Positions 1 through 7,693 of a stretch of 45,442 nucleotides of DNA are shown in pieces (the first letter of the stretch is position 1; the number at the start of each line of letters is the position of its first letter). The position numbers and the translations under genes were made by a program. The notes below the pieces were generated by a model. The model saw only the letters and a list, made by a program, of their open reading frames with translations, made no database searches and had not been told where the DNA came from. The stretch is from Pseudomonadota bacterium (GTDB lineage: Bacteria; Cyanobacteriota; Vampirovibrionia; Obscuribacterales; Obscuribacteraceae): assembly GCA_021324135.1 (NCBI GenBank), contig JAJPJO010000327.1, positions 1 through 45,442 on the forward strand, given 5' to 3'.

Positions 1-104
1 GGTCGACAGGCTCATTGACGCCATCCAGGCTCCGAGGTTCAGCGCAATCAGACCCTTGCCACTTTTCCTTCATTGCCATACCCTCATTGGACGTATTCGC
101 TGTC

Positions 105-173
105 AAGCGGGAATCGAAGGGACTCTGCAAGCGGGAATCAGGACTCTGGAAGACGGAATCAAAGGGGCACTGG
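105..173. repeat. Degenerate 21-24 bp tandem repeat
   Basis: Three consecutive units each begin AAGCGGGAATC or AAGACGGAATC and end in ACTCTGC, ACTCTGG or CACTGG (105-128, 129-149, 150-173). A fourth partial unit starts at 174. Unit lengths are 24, 21 and 24, all multiples of three, so an open frame survives through them, but that alone does not show coding. Confidence 0.6.
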
Positions 174-476
174 AAGACGAACCCGAACTCCAATCTCATC
201 ATCTTTGATGAGCCGGTAGTGAGCGAAAGGGACGATCATTGTAAAGAGCCCAATTGCCTTCTACATGAGATGCGAGTCATGGCCGCAGCTGACTTGAGCT
301 CGATTTATGGACTGAGAGATACCAACTGGCAATGGGTTAGTAAATGCCTCGAGCAGAAACGTCCACCCGCAGATACCAGTTGATCGCGAAATAGCATGTT
401 TGCATCCGGGAGATGCAAAGGTTTAATCGAGACCCAGCCTGTCAAAATCGTGCAAGCTGACGAATCCAGGAAAGCA

Positions 477-510
477 GATCGGTCCACCAAGATGTCCTGG
501 TGGACCGATC
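477..510. repeat. Perfect 13-bp inverted repeat (hairpin)
   Basis: The left arm GATCGGTCCACCA (477-489) and the right arm TGGTGGACCGATC (498-510) are exact reverse complements around an 8-base loop. It lies about 80 bases past the end of the minus-strand coiled-coil gene, so it could end that transcript. No run of T follows on either strand, so a protein-binding site or structured RNA is also possible. Confidence 0.65.
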
Positions 511-590
511 ATTCCGACCGCCTGTGCTGCTGGAGAAAAACCTTTTCCTGTTACCTTCCTCTATGTTTCAACGCCGCTGAGAAATGCAAT

Positions 591-1238
591 CTATATAGAT
601 GCGTCGCGCCTCATATATGGTGCCCGTGCAAACCATCTATAAAGGATGTGCCACCATCTTCGCGCCCTGATCTCGGCAAGCTCCGAGCGCGTGTCTTCGA
701 GGATCCGGGCTAATCTGTAGTTCTCATCTTCAGCTGCCGTCAGCGTATCCTCGAGATAATCTCTTTCAACTTTCAGCTTGGAAAGCGCATCCATGAGATA
801 ACGGCGTTCCATAACCGCTGCTTCGCGTTCGAATTCGATCGCTTTGAGCTGCTTGATTTCAAATTCAAGCTGAGGGATGCGTTGCAAGGCAAAGTATTGG
901 CTGACCATTATTTGCTTAACGGCTGCGTTTTCCTCGGTCATTTCTTGCAACTTTTGCAGAAGCGCGATGACTCGACGTTGCAGGTAGCAAACTTCATCCT
1001 TTGTTTTGGCAGCGACGCGCTCTTGCTGATATTTTTGAACGACGTCGAGAACCTGTCTTCTAATCCGGCGTTCTCTCGCTTGTTTGATGCGGATATCTTC
1101 GCCCTCTGACACCACCTCTGATGCCCACTTGAAGATATGATCCAATCCGTCTAGCGTTACAGCCTCATCGTGCCCGTTATTCTCAGAAGTAGTAAAGATG
1201 GAATTGCTATGACTAGCGATTGCTTCGTACGTGCTCAC
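591..1238 (-). CDS. Coiled-coil protein of unknown function
   Basis: The protein has 215 residues and no recognised family. After a short polar N-terminus, most of the chain (about residue 55 to 195) is charged, heptad-like sequence rich in Glu, Arg, Lys and Leu, as expected for a long coiled coil. It ends in an aromatic and basic tail (RRWWHILYRWFARAP) that may lie on a membrane. I chose the GTG at 1238 instead of the in-frame ATG at 1307. A purine-rich ribosome site (AGGGGGG, 1244-1250) precedes the GTG, and a good promoter (1263-1291) sits where it would fall inside the longer reading. It stands alone on its strand. A structural or scaffolding role is only a guess. Confidence 0.7.
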   Translation of the reverse strand: MSTYEAIASHSNSIFTTSENNGHDEAVTLDGLDHIFKWASEVVSEGEDIRIKQARERRIRRQVLDVVQKYQQERVAAKTKDEVCYLQRRVIALLQKLQEMTEENAAVKQIMVSQYFALQRIPQLEFEIKQLKAIEFEREAAVMERRYLMDALSKLKVERDYLEDTLTAAEDENYRLARILEDTRSELAEIRARRWWHILYRWFARAPYMRRDASI

Positions 1239-1262
1239 GGAGACCCCCCTTTCTTGAACCCT

Positions 1263-1291
1263 ATAATAAAGGCAAAGGTCGAGTTTGTAAA
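1263..1291 (-). promoter_or_regulatory. Sigma70-type promoter of the coiled-coil gene
   Basis: On the minus strand TTTACA (1291-1286) and TATTAT (1268-1263) are separated by exactly 17 bases, each one mismatch from the -35 and -10 consensus. Transcription would start near 1256, giving a leader of under 20 bases before the GTG at 1238 and containing its AGGGGGG ribosome site. Confidence 0.65.
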
Positions 1292-1593
1292 AAGCTTTTG
1301 CCACCATCGGGAGTGCCCTGAAAAAGCGCTGAATTGATCACCTGAGCGGAGATACACCAAATACGACACCATTTTGAGAAGATAATTTTAATGACACCTC
1401 TGGCGGTGCTATAGACTTTGGCCGCCGTTCTTATATCAAATTATCTGACCCAGCCGCCACGTATCGCCCCGCTAGCCGGCTGTTTTACGGCAATTGAGTT
1501 CACTCACACTGGGTATATTATGGGCCAGCCCTGAGCGATTGGTTTCCGCCGCTCGGGCTTATGCCTGGATGCTTGCAGGATAGATAGAGCGAG

Positions 1594-3057
1594 ATGCAAA
1601 GGAATCCGAAAGATGCGAACCTGGCTCAGCAGATCAGAACACTGATCGCGATTCCGGTCGCTTTTCAGATTGTATTTGTCGCCTTCCTGGTTTCGCGTGC
1701 GGCCGACCTGGAGAAAACATACAATGGCGAAGAGCGCGTTCGAGAAATAGTCATCGCACAAAATCGCGCCGTCGTGAGCATTTTGCACATCGCCAGCAAC
1801 TTCGTCCTGTACCACTCCACAGGCAATGCTCAATTCAAACCGGATCGTCAAAAGGATCAGGAAGCGCTTCAGGATGAAAAGAACGCTCTGGACATGGTCA
1901 CACAGAGCGACCGGGATCGTTTCAAGTCTTTAGATAATCTCGTTTCTCAAACGATGGATTTACTCAAGGGAACCCATTCTGATTTTCAATCGGACGAACC
2001 TGAGGCTCGACAGGCAAATTTGATCGAGGTCGGGGGGCTGATCCGGAAGATCGGAACGACGATGGACGAAGACAAGATCACTATCGATCAATTGAATTCA
2101 GAAGCGCATCAAAATGAGCACCGCTCTGCTCAATGGTTTAATGCCTCAATTATTTTAGGTCTGGGCGGCAACGCTTTGATTGCCATTCTATGCTTCATTT
2201 ATTTCCAGCGACAGATCGTCAAGGCGCTTCTCAAGCCTGGCTCGATCAGCGAGTTGACTCAACCGGGGCAGATCGAGCCGACGCCGCTTATCGGCAATGC
2301 GGCCGATGGAGTGGAACTGAAAGGTTCACCCCACAAACAAGTCGCCGGTCCTCTGAAGGAGAAAGCCAGGAAAGAGAGCGAGCGGATAAGGCAACCAATC
2401 ATCGCGCTTGTGAGCCGAGAGTTTCGCTCTCCACTTACGGCAATCGAGATGACTTTAAAAACGCTGAAATCCGGATCGGTAGGCGATCTCAGCGATAAGG
2501 CGCTCGAGAGGCTGGAAAGAGCCCAACAATCAATCGAGCAGCTCATATCCATGATCAACGATCTTAGCGTTATTGATAAAGCCGAGCGCAAGGTCCTGCA
2601 GCTCAAGCTCAGTGAAGCCGTAGATGAGGACATCATCAGTGCTGCTAAGTTGAGCCTGGAGGAACGAGCATCAAAGGCTAAAGTCAATATCGATGTCGTA
2701 ACCGAGGGAATTATTTTCCGCTGCGACGAAAAGCTTCTGGTACGCGCCGTTTCATCTCTCCTGCTCAATGCCATCAAGAACTCGCCGCCCGGTTCATCCG
2801 TTGAGATTCGCACGGTGAACGAACTGGAGGGCATACGCTTCATTGTCAATGACAGCGGTAAAGGTATTGCCGAAGATCTCCTGCCGCGCATCTTCGATTT
2901 GCAAGAACAGGACGCAAGCGAGCTCGAGAAACAACCAGGTGCTCTGGAGCTGTCATTCTGCAAAGCCATCATCGAGGCTCACAAAGGCACGATTGGAGCG
3001 ACCAGCACGGTTGGCAGCGGCAGCACGTACTGGTTCGTCATTCCCAGCCCCAGGTAG
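1594..3057 (+). CDS. Membrane histidine-kinase-like protein lacking the acceptor His
   Basis: The 487-residue protein has a transmembrane helix at about 15-35, an extracytoplasmic helical segment of roughly 150 residues, a second helix at about 185-205, then a HisKA-like region and a HATPase domain. The motif that normally reads SHELRTPL reads SREFRSPL, so residue 275 is Arg (CGA). The N box (Asn392) and the G1 box (Asp420, DSGKG) remain. In the G2 box all three conserved glycines are replaced (PGALELS at 448-454). The lost His and damaged ATP lid suggest a non-phosphorylating sensor or scaffold working with other kinases. No response regulator is adjacent. Start at ATG 1594 with a weak GAG-rich ribosome site; TATATT at 1514-1519 might be part of a promoter, but no good -35 was seen. 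Confidence 0.85.
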   Translation: MQRNPKDANLAQQIRTLIAIPVAFQIVFVAFLVSRAADLEKTYNGEERVREIVIAQNRAVVSILHIASNFVLYHSTGNAQFKPDRQKDQEALQDEKNALDMVTQSDRDRFKSLDNLVSQTMDLLKGTHSDFQSDEPEARQANLIEVGGLIRKIGTTMDEDKITIDQLNSEAHQNEHRSAQWFNASIILGLGGNALIAILCFIYFQRQIVKALLKPGSISELTQPGQIEPTPLIGNAADGVELKGSPHKQVAGPLKEKARKESERIRQPIIALVSREFRSPLTAIEMTLKTLKSGSVGDLSDKALERLERAQQSIEQLISMINDLSVIDKAERKVLQLKLSEAVDEDIISAAKLSLEERASKAKVNIDVVTEGIIFRCDEKLLVRAVSSLLLNAIKNSPPGSSVEIRTVNELEGIRFIVNDSGKGIAEDLLPRIFDLQEQDASELEKQPGALELSFCKAIIEAHKGTIGATSTVGSGSTYWFVIPSPR

Positions 3058-3128
3058 AGGAAGCTGAGGCTTTGTAAACAGCGCCAGGGACCGCCAGGTC
3101 AGCCGATGACTGCCTGGGCGACTCCGGT

Positions 3129-3157
3129 TTGTACGCTGGCTCGCCTACCTTTATATA
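3129..3157 (+). promoter_or_regulatory. Promoter of pilin module A
   Basis: TTGTAC (3129-3134), 17 bases, then TATATA (3152-3157): a strong sigma70-like arrangement. Transcription would begin near 3164, downstream of an in-frame ATG at 3161. This supports the GTG at 3329 as the real start of the first gene and implies a leader of about 165 bases. Confidence 0.6.
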
Positions 3158-3328
3158 GGTATGCGCTTCATGGCGCCGCAAAGAGTGGGAGAAACCGTAG
3201 GTGTATGCGTAGATTCACCGGCAGACATGGATTGCGCCAGGTTGTACCTTTTAAGTCGATGGAGTATCGGCTCGCGACTTCGCGGTTGCTCGATTCGAAA
3301 CCCATCAATAAAGCTGAGGAACAAACCA

Positions 3329-4063
3329 GTGATTTTGGAAGGCGGAAGAAAAAATGCAATCATGCTGGCGGCGACGCTGGCACTGGTCGTCCTTTCTTTT
3401 GCAAATGCAGCCCAAGCTCAACCTAGCTTCTATCCGGAAGTTATCGGGCCTACCGAGCCAGCGCTGACTCCACCTCCTCCGGGACAACCACCGCCGATAG
3501 GCGATGGACCTGTTCCTGCACCTGTGACACCCGGCATGCTCGGTAATCCTGATCCGCCGGCCTCGCAAGTGTACATAGGAGAGATTCCTCCAGGTCCTCA
3601 AGGCAAGCAGGAAGCTACATCTAGATTGGGCGGAATGCTCCAGCCTCCGACCAATTTTGTGGCCGCCGATCCCGGTACTCTGCCTGGACCGATGGATTTC
3701 AAGCCGCCACCGGCGGCGGTGGTAAACATCAATCCCGATGGTGGCATGCCTGGCGATCAGGCGCCGCAAAACCGTTGGGGGGCACAAACTACTCGCGATT
3801 TCGGTCGCAGCCCGAATACGGTCTATGGACCAGGCTCGCAGTTGTGCGATTTCGGCGAGCTTTTGCCGAACAAACCGAATCTCAAGATGATGCCTCAATT
3901 CTCTCAAGATGGTCCTCGCAATTGCCAATACATTCAGCAACGAGGTTCCAACAATCGCTCCGGCAATTTTCCGAACGCGCAGGAAACCCAGGATTTGAAC
4001 GGAAACAGAACCCTCTTCAAGGGACCTAACCTTCGGGCTCAATTCACGATCGCTCCCTACTAA
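3329..4063 (+). CDS. Secreted Pro-rich protein, pilin module A, first gene
   Basis: The protein has 244 residues when read from the GTG at 3329, which has TGAGGA eight bases upstream (3315-3320). An N-terminal signal peptide (MLAATLALVVLSFANAAQAQ) should direct export. The mature part is rich in Pro and Gly and has no family I recognise. It carries PPPPGQPPPIGDGP followed by PAPVTPGM, shared with the next gene, and two cysteines about 45 residues apart that could form a disulfide. It lies 33 bases before the next secreted protein and one gene before a VirB2-like pilin. I infer a periplasmic or surface accessory of the secretion apparatus. Nothing in it resembles VirB7, VirB9 or VirB10. Confidence 0.75.
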   Translation: MILEGGRKNAIMLAATLALVVLSFANAAQAQPSFYPEVIGPTEPALTPPPPGQPPPIGDGPVPAPVTPGMLGNPDPPASQVYIGEIPPGPQGKQEATSRLGGMLQPPTNFVAADPGTLPGPMDFKPPPAAVVNINPDGGMPGDQAPQNRWGAQTTRDFGRSPNTVYGPGSQLCDFGELLPNKPNLKMMPQFSQDGPRNCQYIQQRGSNNRSGNFPNAQETQDLNGNRTLFKGPNLRAQFTIAPY

Positions 4064-4096
4064 ATTGTCATCACAAATGCCTTCAGGAGGCCAGCA

Positions 4097-5089
4097 ATGA
4101 CCAAGTCCAAGATTCTATCGAAAGTATTTCTAGCGGCGACGCTAAGCCTGATGGCAGTGCCGGCGGCCTTGGCTCAGCCTTTCCCGGGTAATCCGGTGCA
4201 ACAAGGACCGCCTCCGGGAGGTCCGGTATCAACAATTCACACGCCGCTTCTTGACGGCGCACCAAGTGAGCCACCATTCGTTCCGCCACCGCCGGGACAA
4301 CCACCGCCGATTGGTGATGGACCGACACCGGCGCCTGTAACGCCTGGTATGACTGGACCATCGACGCTCCTTCCCTGGATCCCGGCAATTCCAGCCGACC
4401 AGATCGATCAGGGTAACTCAGGCATCAACCTGGGCGTAACACCAGCCGTGATATCACCTCCAGGTGTACTCGGTCCGGCTTTGACGCCCGTCATACCGCC
4501 TCCGCCTTCGACTCCCGGTCCCGATCCGGGTGAATACCTGGCGCCTCCTGGATTCGCCTATCCAGCCTCGCCGACCAACATGATCCCGACCGGCGGACTG
4601 CCGGGAACAGGCGGGTTCAACACAAGCATCAATACGATCAGACGCGGTGGACAAGAAACTCACCAGTGGGAGCTCCGCGGCCGCAACAGCGTCATTGGTG
4701 GCGTTGGTGGTGACGGCAGCCAGGACAACATCACAAGATTAGGTCCATGGGCAGGTTGGGGCACCGTCACTGGTGTACCGACAGGCGACGGTTGGCGAAA
4801 CAGCTCCATCGATCTGGGCGGCGGTCAGCGCTTCAAAGTAGGCGGCACGGTCATTCCGACCGGCTCGACCGTTCAGGATTATGGTCTCTCCTCGATGAGA
4901 GGAAACGGCATCATGGGCTTGACGGCGCAGCAAACCACTGAATTTGGTCAAGGTCTGCGGCGAGTCGATCCTGCATCAAGCAAATCTACCGACTTCGGAT
5001 TCCCTCGCAGGCAGTCTGTACCTGCCAACGAGAATCCACAGAAGACGGGTCAGCTTCTCGATCCTACAGCAATCGAGACCAACTTCTAA
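4097..5089 (+). CDS. Secreted Pro/Gly-rich protein, pilin module A, second gene
   Basis: The protein has 330 residues. The ATG at 4097 has a strong ribosome site (AGGAGG, 4085-4090). A signal peptide ends near VPAALAQP. The first half is Pro-rich and repeats the block of the preceding gene (PPPPGQPPPIGDGP, PAPVTPGM), so the two are paralogues or share an exported domain. The second half (about 175-280) is Gly, Thr and Asn-rich with alternating small residues, compatible with beta structure, then a polar tail containing TTEFG and KSTDFG. Family unknown. It stands 91 bases upstream of the pilin and probably shares its transcript. I infer a role in envelope assembly or pilus surface. Confidence 0.75.
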   Translation: MTKSKILSKVFLAATLSLMAVPAALAQPFPGNPVQQGPPPGGPVSTIHTPLLDGAPSEPPFVPPPPGQPPPIGDGPTPAPVTPGMTGPSTLLPWIPAIPADQIDQGNSGINLGVTPAVISPPGVLGPALTPVIPPPPSTPGPDPGEYLAPPGFAYPASPTNMIPTGGLPGTGGFNTSINTIRRGGQETHQWELRGRNSVIGGVGGDGSQDNITRLGPWAGWGTVTGVPTGDGWRNSSIDLGGGQRFKVGGTVIPTGSTVQDYGLSSMRGNGIMGLTAQQTTEFGQGLRRVDPASSKSTDFGFPRRQSVPANENPQKTGQLLDPTAIETNF

Positions 5090-5180
5090 ACCAGCATCCA
5101 ACCACAAGAGAAATCACATGACTAAGTTTTCACCGGAATCAAACAACAAACTGCAATTAAGAACCATAGGAGGTATTGAA

Positions 5181-5609
5181 ATGGCAGATCTGAAGAAACT
5201 AGCGAAGAAGATTAGCTCTTCTCACTCGTTCAAGGTTGCCACCCGCGTGGGTTTCCTCCTGGCTCCTCAACTCGTCCTCATGGCGATTGGTATTTATGAC
5301 CAAGCTGCCCATGCGCAGGGATTGGTGGGGGCGCCTGTGGACCCCCGCTACGGGCAATCGAATGAAGTCGGTCAATTGGCAGACTTCGGTTATGACACCG
5401 CCCGCGACATCTCGCGTGTCGTTACGGCTCTCTCGACTGTTCCCTCATCGCTTGCCGGAATGAAGATTGCATTCGGTCAGCGGGACGGCGGCGAATCGGC
5501 AATGAACGTTGCCAAAGGTCTGGGTGTGGGATTCGGCGGACCGACAGCGGTCCACTTGATCGGCACATTCGCGATCAATAACTACGGCGGTCTGGGCGGC
5601 GGTCTATAA
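5181..5609 (+). CDS. VirB2/TrbC-like T4SS pilin, copy 1
   Basis: The protein has 142 residues when started at ATG 5181, which has AGGAGGT six bases upstream. This start also matches the start of copy 2. A basic N-terminus and long hydrophobic stretch form a signal peptide ending AAHA|Q. The mature chain is 97 residues: a short polar N-terminus, a hydrophobic helix (about SRVVTALSTVPSSLAG), a charged turn (GQRDGGES) and a second Gly-rich helix (AKGLGVGFGGPTAVHLIG). This two-helix hairpin layout is that of VirB2/TrbC pilins. Family assignment is from architecture and context with VirB3, B4, B6 and B8 genes, not sequence identity. The mature protein equals that of 11377-11814 exactly. It ends module A, just before a terminator hairpin. 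Confidence 0.7.
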   Translation: MADLKKLAKKISSSHSFKVATRVGFLLAPQLVLMAIGIYDQAAHAQGLVGAPVDPRYGQSNEVGQLADFGYDTARDISRVVTALSTVPSSLAGMKIAFGQRDGGESAMNVAKGLGVGFGGPTAVHLIGTFAINNYGGLGGGL

Positions 5610-5653
5610 GAACTGCAAAGCCCGAGCGCCTGCTGTAAGAAGTTTCGAACGGC

Positions 5654-7642
5654 TCAGTGAGGACCGGCAGTGATACTACTGTCGGTTCTTCTGTCACCGG
5701 ACATGGCATGAATCGGCAGCGTAACTAAAAAGCGAGTGCCACCACTTTCGGCGCTGCTTATGCAGTCGATCTTACCGCCGTGCGCTTCGATGACTTTGCG
5801 GCAGTAATAAAGCCCGATGCCTGTGCCCGGCGTATAGCGGCGGGCATGCGAGCTCCGCCAGAATCGCTGAAAGAGAGAGCATATCTCCTCTGTCGGAATT
5901 AATGCACCGGTGTTGAACAAGTTCAGGATCACCTTCTCGCGGTCAAGGGAGAGGTCGATCTCGATTGTCCCTCCATCGCCGGCGAACTTGACGGCATTAT
6001 CAAGAAGGTTTTGAGCGACGCGTTGAATGGCGAACTCGTCGCATTCGATTTCGCATTTTTCCGGAAAGCGCAGATTGACCTTGATGCCTGGCACGGAAGC
6101 TGTGGCTTCTATGTCATTGACGCACGCCTTGAGCAGCTTTACCAGGTCGGTTCGCCGGCAGTAAAGGTTGCCTTCCAATTCTTCATAGCGCTGGACGCCA
6201 ATCAGATTTTCAATCATGTTGATGATGCGCAGGTTGCTGTTCCTGATTTCAGACAGCAATTCCATGGCGTTCGGCAGCATCTCATCTTGCTTCAGAATAA
6301 TCTCGAGAATTCGATTCGCTCCTATCAAGGGTGTCTTCAAATCATGCGCCAGCGAGGCAACGAATTCTTCCCGCTGCTCTGCTATCTGCTCGAGTTGTTG
6401 AACGCGCACGGCCTCCTTGCGATCGGTCAAGTCTACAATCGTTGAGAGTAAGAGTGACTCGCCCATCAATGAAACAGGCGTGACACCCACCTCTACAACA
6501 GTTGTGGAGCCGTCCTTCCGGACCAATTCAAGCTGGCGAAGCTCATAGCGATTGTTTGAATCGCGGTTTTGCCTTCTGGAAAGGGCGGCGGACAGGGCCA
6601 GCCAGTCTCTAATCAAAGCGCCGAGATTGAGATTCTGTAATTCATCAGCTGCATAACCCGAAAGAATCTGGACAAAGTAATTGGCGCTGAATATCTTTCC
6701 ATTCCTGTGGCTGACTACGATGCCGTTTGGTGAGTGATGAAAAATTTTCTCGAAACGCTTTTCTGCCTCCTCTCGGAGCTCGCAGTTTTGAGCCTCGACA
6801 ATGCTGCGCACGATCACCGGCACCAAGCGCTTCATATCACTCTTCAGAACATAGTCACTGGCGCCGGCTTGAATAGTCTCAATGGCTTCATTTTCACCAA
6901 GCACTCCCGACAGCATCACGAACGGAATGTAGGGTTTGTACTCCCGCACCACCTTCAGTGCCCTCAGTCCGTCAAAGGTAGGCAGAATGAAGTCGGAAAC
7001 AACCACATCAGGTTCGAACGATGTAAGCACCTGGCGCAGCCCAACTTCATCGATCACGTTTTGGAGCACGAAGTGGATATTCTGCCGGCGAAGCTCCGTG
7101 CCCAGAAGATCGACATCCTCGGTGCTGTCCTCGATGGCAAGCACACGCAGATCGCGATCTCCCCATGGATTTGCCACTGGGAGCGGCGGTCTGGTTTCGC
7201 CCAGCAACTCTCTGGCCCGCAGTCTCATCTTCTGCTCGCTCACTTTGCGCTCGGCTTCCTTGAGGGCGCTGGCTATGGACGAGGGCAGCTTATGCAACTT
7301 CGATTTGAGAACGAAGTCGGCGGCGCCTGCCTTGATTATCTCAGCCGCTTTCTCGTCGCCGATAGTTGCCGACACAACGATAAACGGCACCATCAAGCCG
7401 GACTCCAAGACGATGGACAGTGCACGAGAACCATCAAGCGTGGGCAAGGAATAGTCGCAGAGGATGCAGTCGGGGTGCCATTCATCCAGCGCTTTTCGCA
7501 AGCTGGCCTCGTCATCGGCCAGACGAAATTCGAGCTGCATGCCGCTCTTCTCGAGCGCGCGTCGCATGAGCTTAACATCATCAGCATTGTCTTCAACGAT
7601 CAAGATATTCTTGAGCTGGCTATCTTGAATCACCTTTGCCAT
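5654..7642 (-). CDS. Hybrid REC-REC-PAS sensor histidine kinase
   Basis: A soluble 662-residue signalling protein. Receiver domain 1 spans about 10-125 (phospho-acceptor Asp63 in CDYSLP, Lys113) and receiver 2 about 165-285 (Asp217 in SDFILP). A PAS domain (about 293-410) follows, then HisKA with His433 (LAHDLKTPL) and a HATPase domain (Asn549, G2 box GTGIG at 606-610). The G1 box reads NTGAL in place of DxGxG, a variant found in other kinases. There is no membrane helix, so it should be cytoplasmic. It follows the soluble kinase 7685-8527 on the same strand and the two probably form a phosphorelay; the receivers could take phosphate from that kinase. No DNA-binding output domain is present. 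Its start lies in a triplicated 19-bp repeat (7637-7693). Confidence 0.9.
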   Translation of the reverse strand: MAKVIQDSQLKNILIVEDNADDVKLMRRALEKSGMQLEFRLADDEASLRKALDEWHPDCILCDYSLPTLDGSRALSIVLESGLMVPFIVVSATIGDEKAAEIIKAGAADFVLKSKLHKLPSSIASALKEAERKVSEQKMRLRARELLGETRPPLPVANPWGDRDLRVLAIEDSTEDVDLLGTELRRQNIHFVLQNVIDEVGLRQVLTSFEPDVVVSDFILPTFDGLRALKVVREYKPYIPFVMLSGVLGENEAIETIQAGASDYVLKSDMKRLVPVIVRSIVEAQNCELREEAEKRFEKIFHHSPNGIVVSHRNGKIFSANYFVQILSGYAADELQNLNLGALIRDWLALSAALSRRQNRDSNNRYELRQLELVRKDGSTTVVEVGVTPVSLMGESLLLSTIVDLTDRKEAVRVQQLEQIAEQREEFVASLAHDLKTPLIGANRILEIILKQDEMLPNAMELLSEIRNSNLRIINMIENLIGVQRYEELEGNLYCRRTDLVKLLKACVNDIEATASVPGIKVNLRFPEKCEIECDEFAIQRVAQNLLDNAVKFAGDGGTIEIDLSLDREKVILNLFNTGALIPTEEICSLFQRFWRSSHARRYTPGTGIGLYYCRKVIEAHGGKIDCISSAESGGTRFLVTLPIHAMSGDRRTDSSITAGPH
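5659..5690 (+). terminator. Terminator hairpin after pilin copy 1
   Basis: GAGGACCGGCAGT (5659-5671) pairs with ACTGTCGGTTCTT (5678-5690) around a six-base loop, with a few G-U pairs in the plus-strand RNA; the 3' arm is pyrimidine-rich. It lies about 50 bases past the pilin stop and inside the 3' end of the converging histidine kinase gene, so it may end transcripts from both sides. Confidence 0.5.
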
Positions 7643-7693
7643 TCCCTCATTCTAATGCCGTTCCCTTGTCCTGATGCCGTTCCCTCATTCTAA
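7637..7693 (-). repeat. Three 19-bp tandem repeats across a stop/start junction
   Basis: Read on the minus strand, three 19-base units (7693-7675, 7674-7656, 7655-7637) follow the pattern TTAGAATGAGGGAAYGGCA. The first holds the TGA stop of the upstream kinase. The last holds the GAGGGA ribosome site and ATG start of the hybrid kinase; the others have ACG where the last has ATG. The middle copy is more diverged. Confidence 0.85.

Larger units (their letters stand above)
1..590. other. Left-edge region without a supported gene
   Basis: I see no convincing gene in this stretch. One open frame of 122 codons (15-383, plus) exists, but it has no clear ribosome-binding site, no recognisable domain and a composition dominated by a short DNA repeat (105-173). 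The region also holds a perfect 13-bp hairpin at 477-510. It could be the degraded end of a neighbouring gene cut by the window edge or a long intergenic space. Confidence 0.5.

Noticed and set aside
15..383. Open frame of 122 codons at the left edge
   Set aside because: No ribosome site, no domain, and largely repeat-derived. A real but degenerate gene cannot be excluded.
2259..2972. Minus-strand open frame of 237 codons, Ser-rich
   Set aside because: Exactly antisense to the HisKA and HATPase region of the kinase-like gene, with Ser/Leu composition typical of a shadow.
4944..5180. Longer N-terminus for pilin copy 1
   Set aside because: The ATG at 5181 has a perfect AGGAGGT and matches the start of the second copy; upstream frame overlaps the preceding gene.
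5654..7642. Hybrid kinase as a pseudokinase because G1 reads NTGAL
   Set aside because: This NxG variant occurs in other active kinases; His433, the N box and G2 box are intact.
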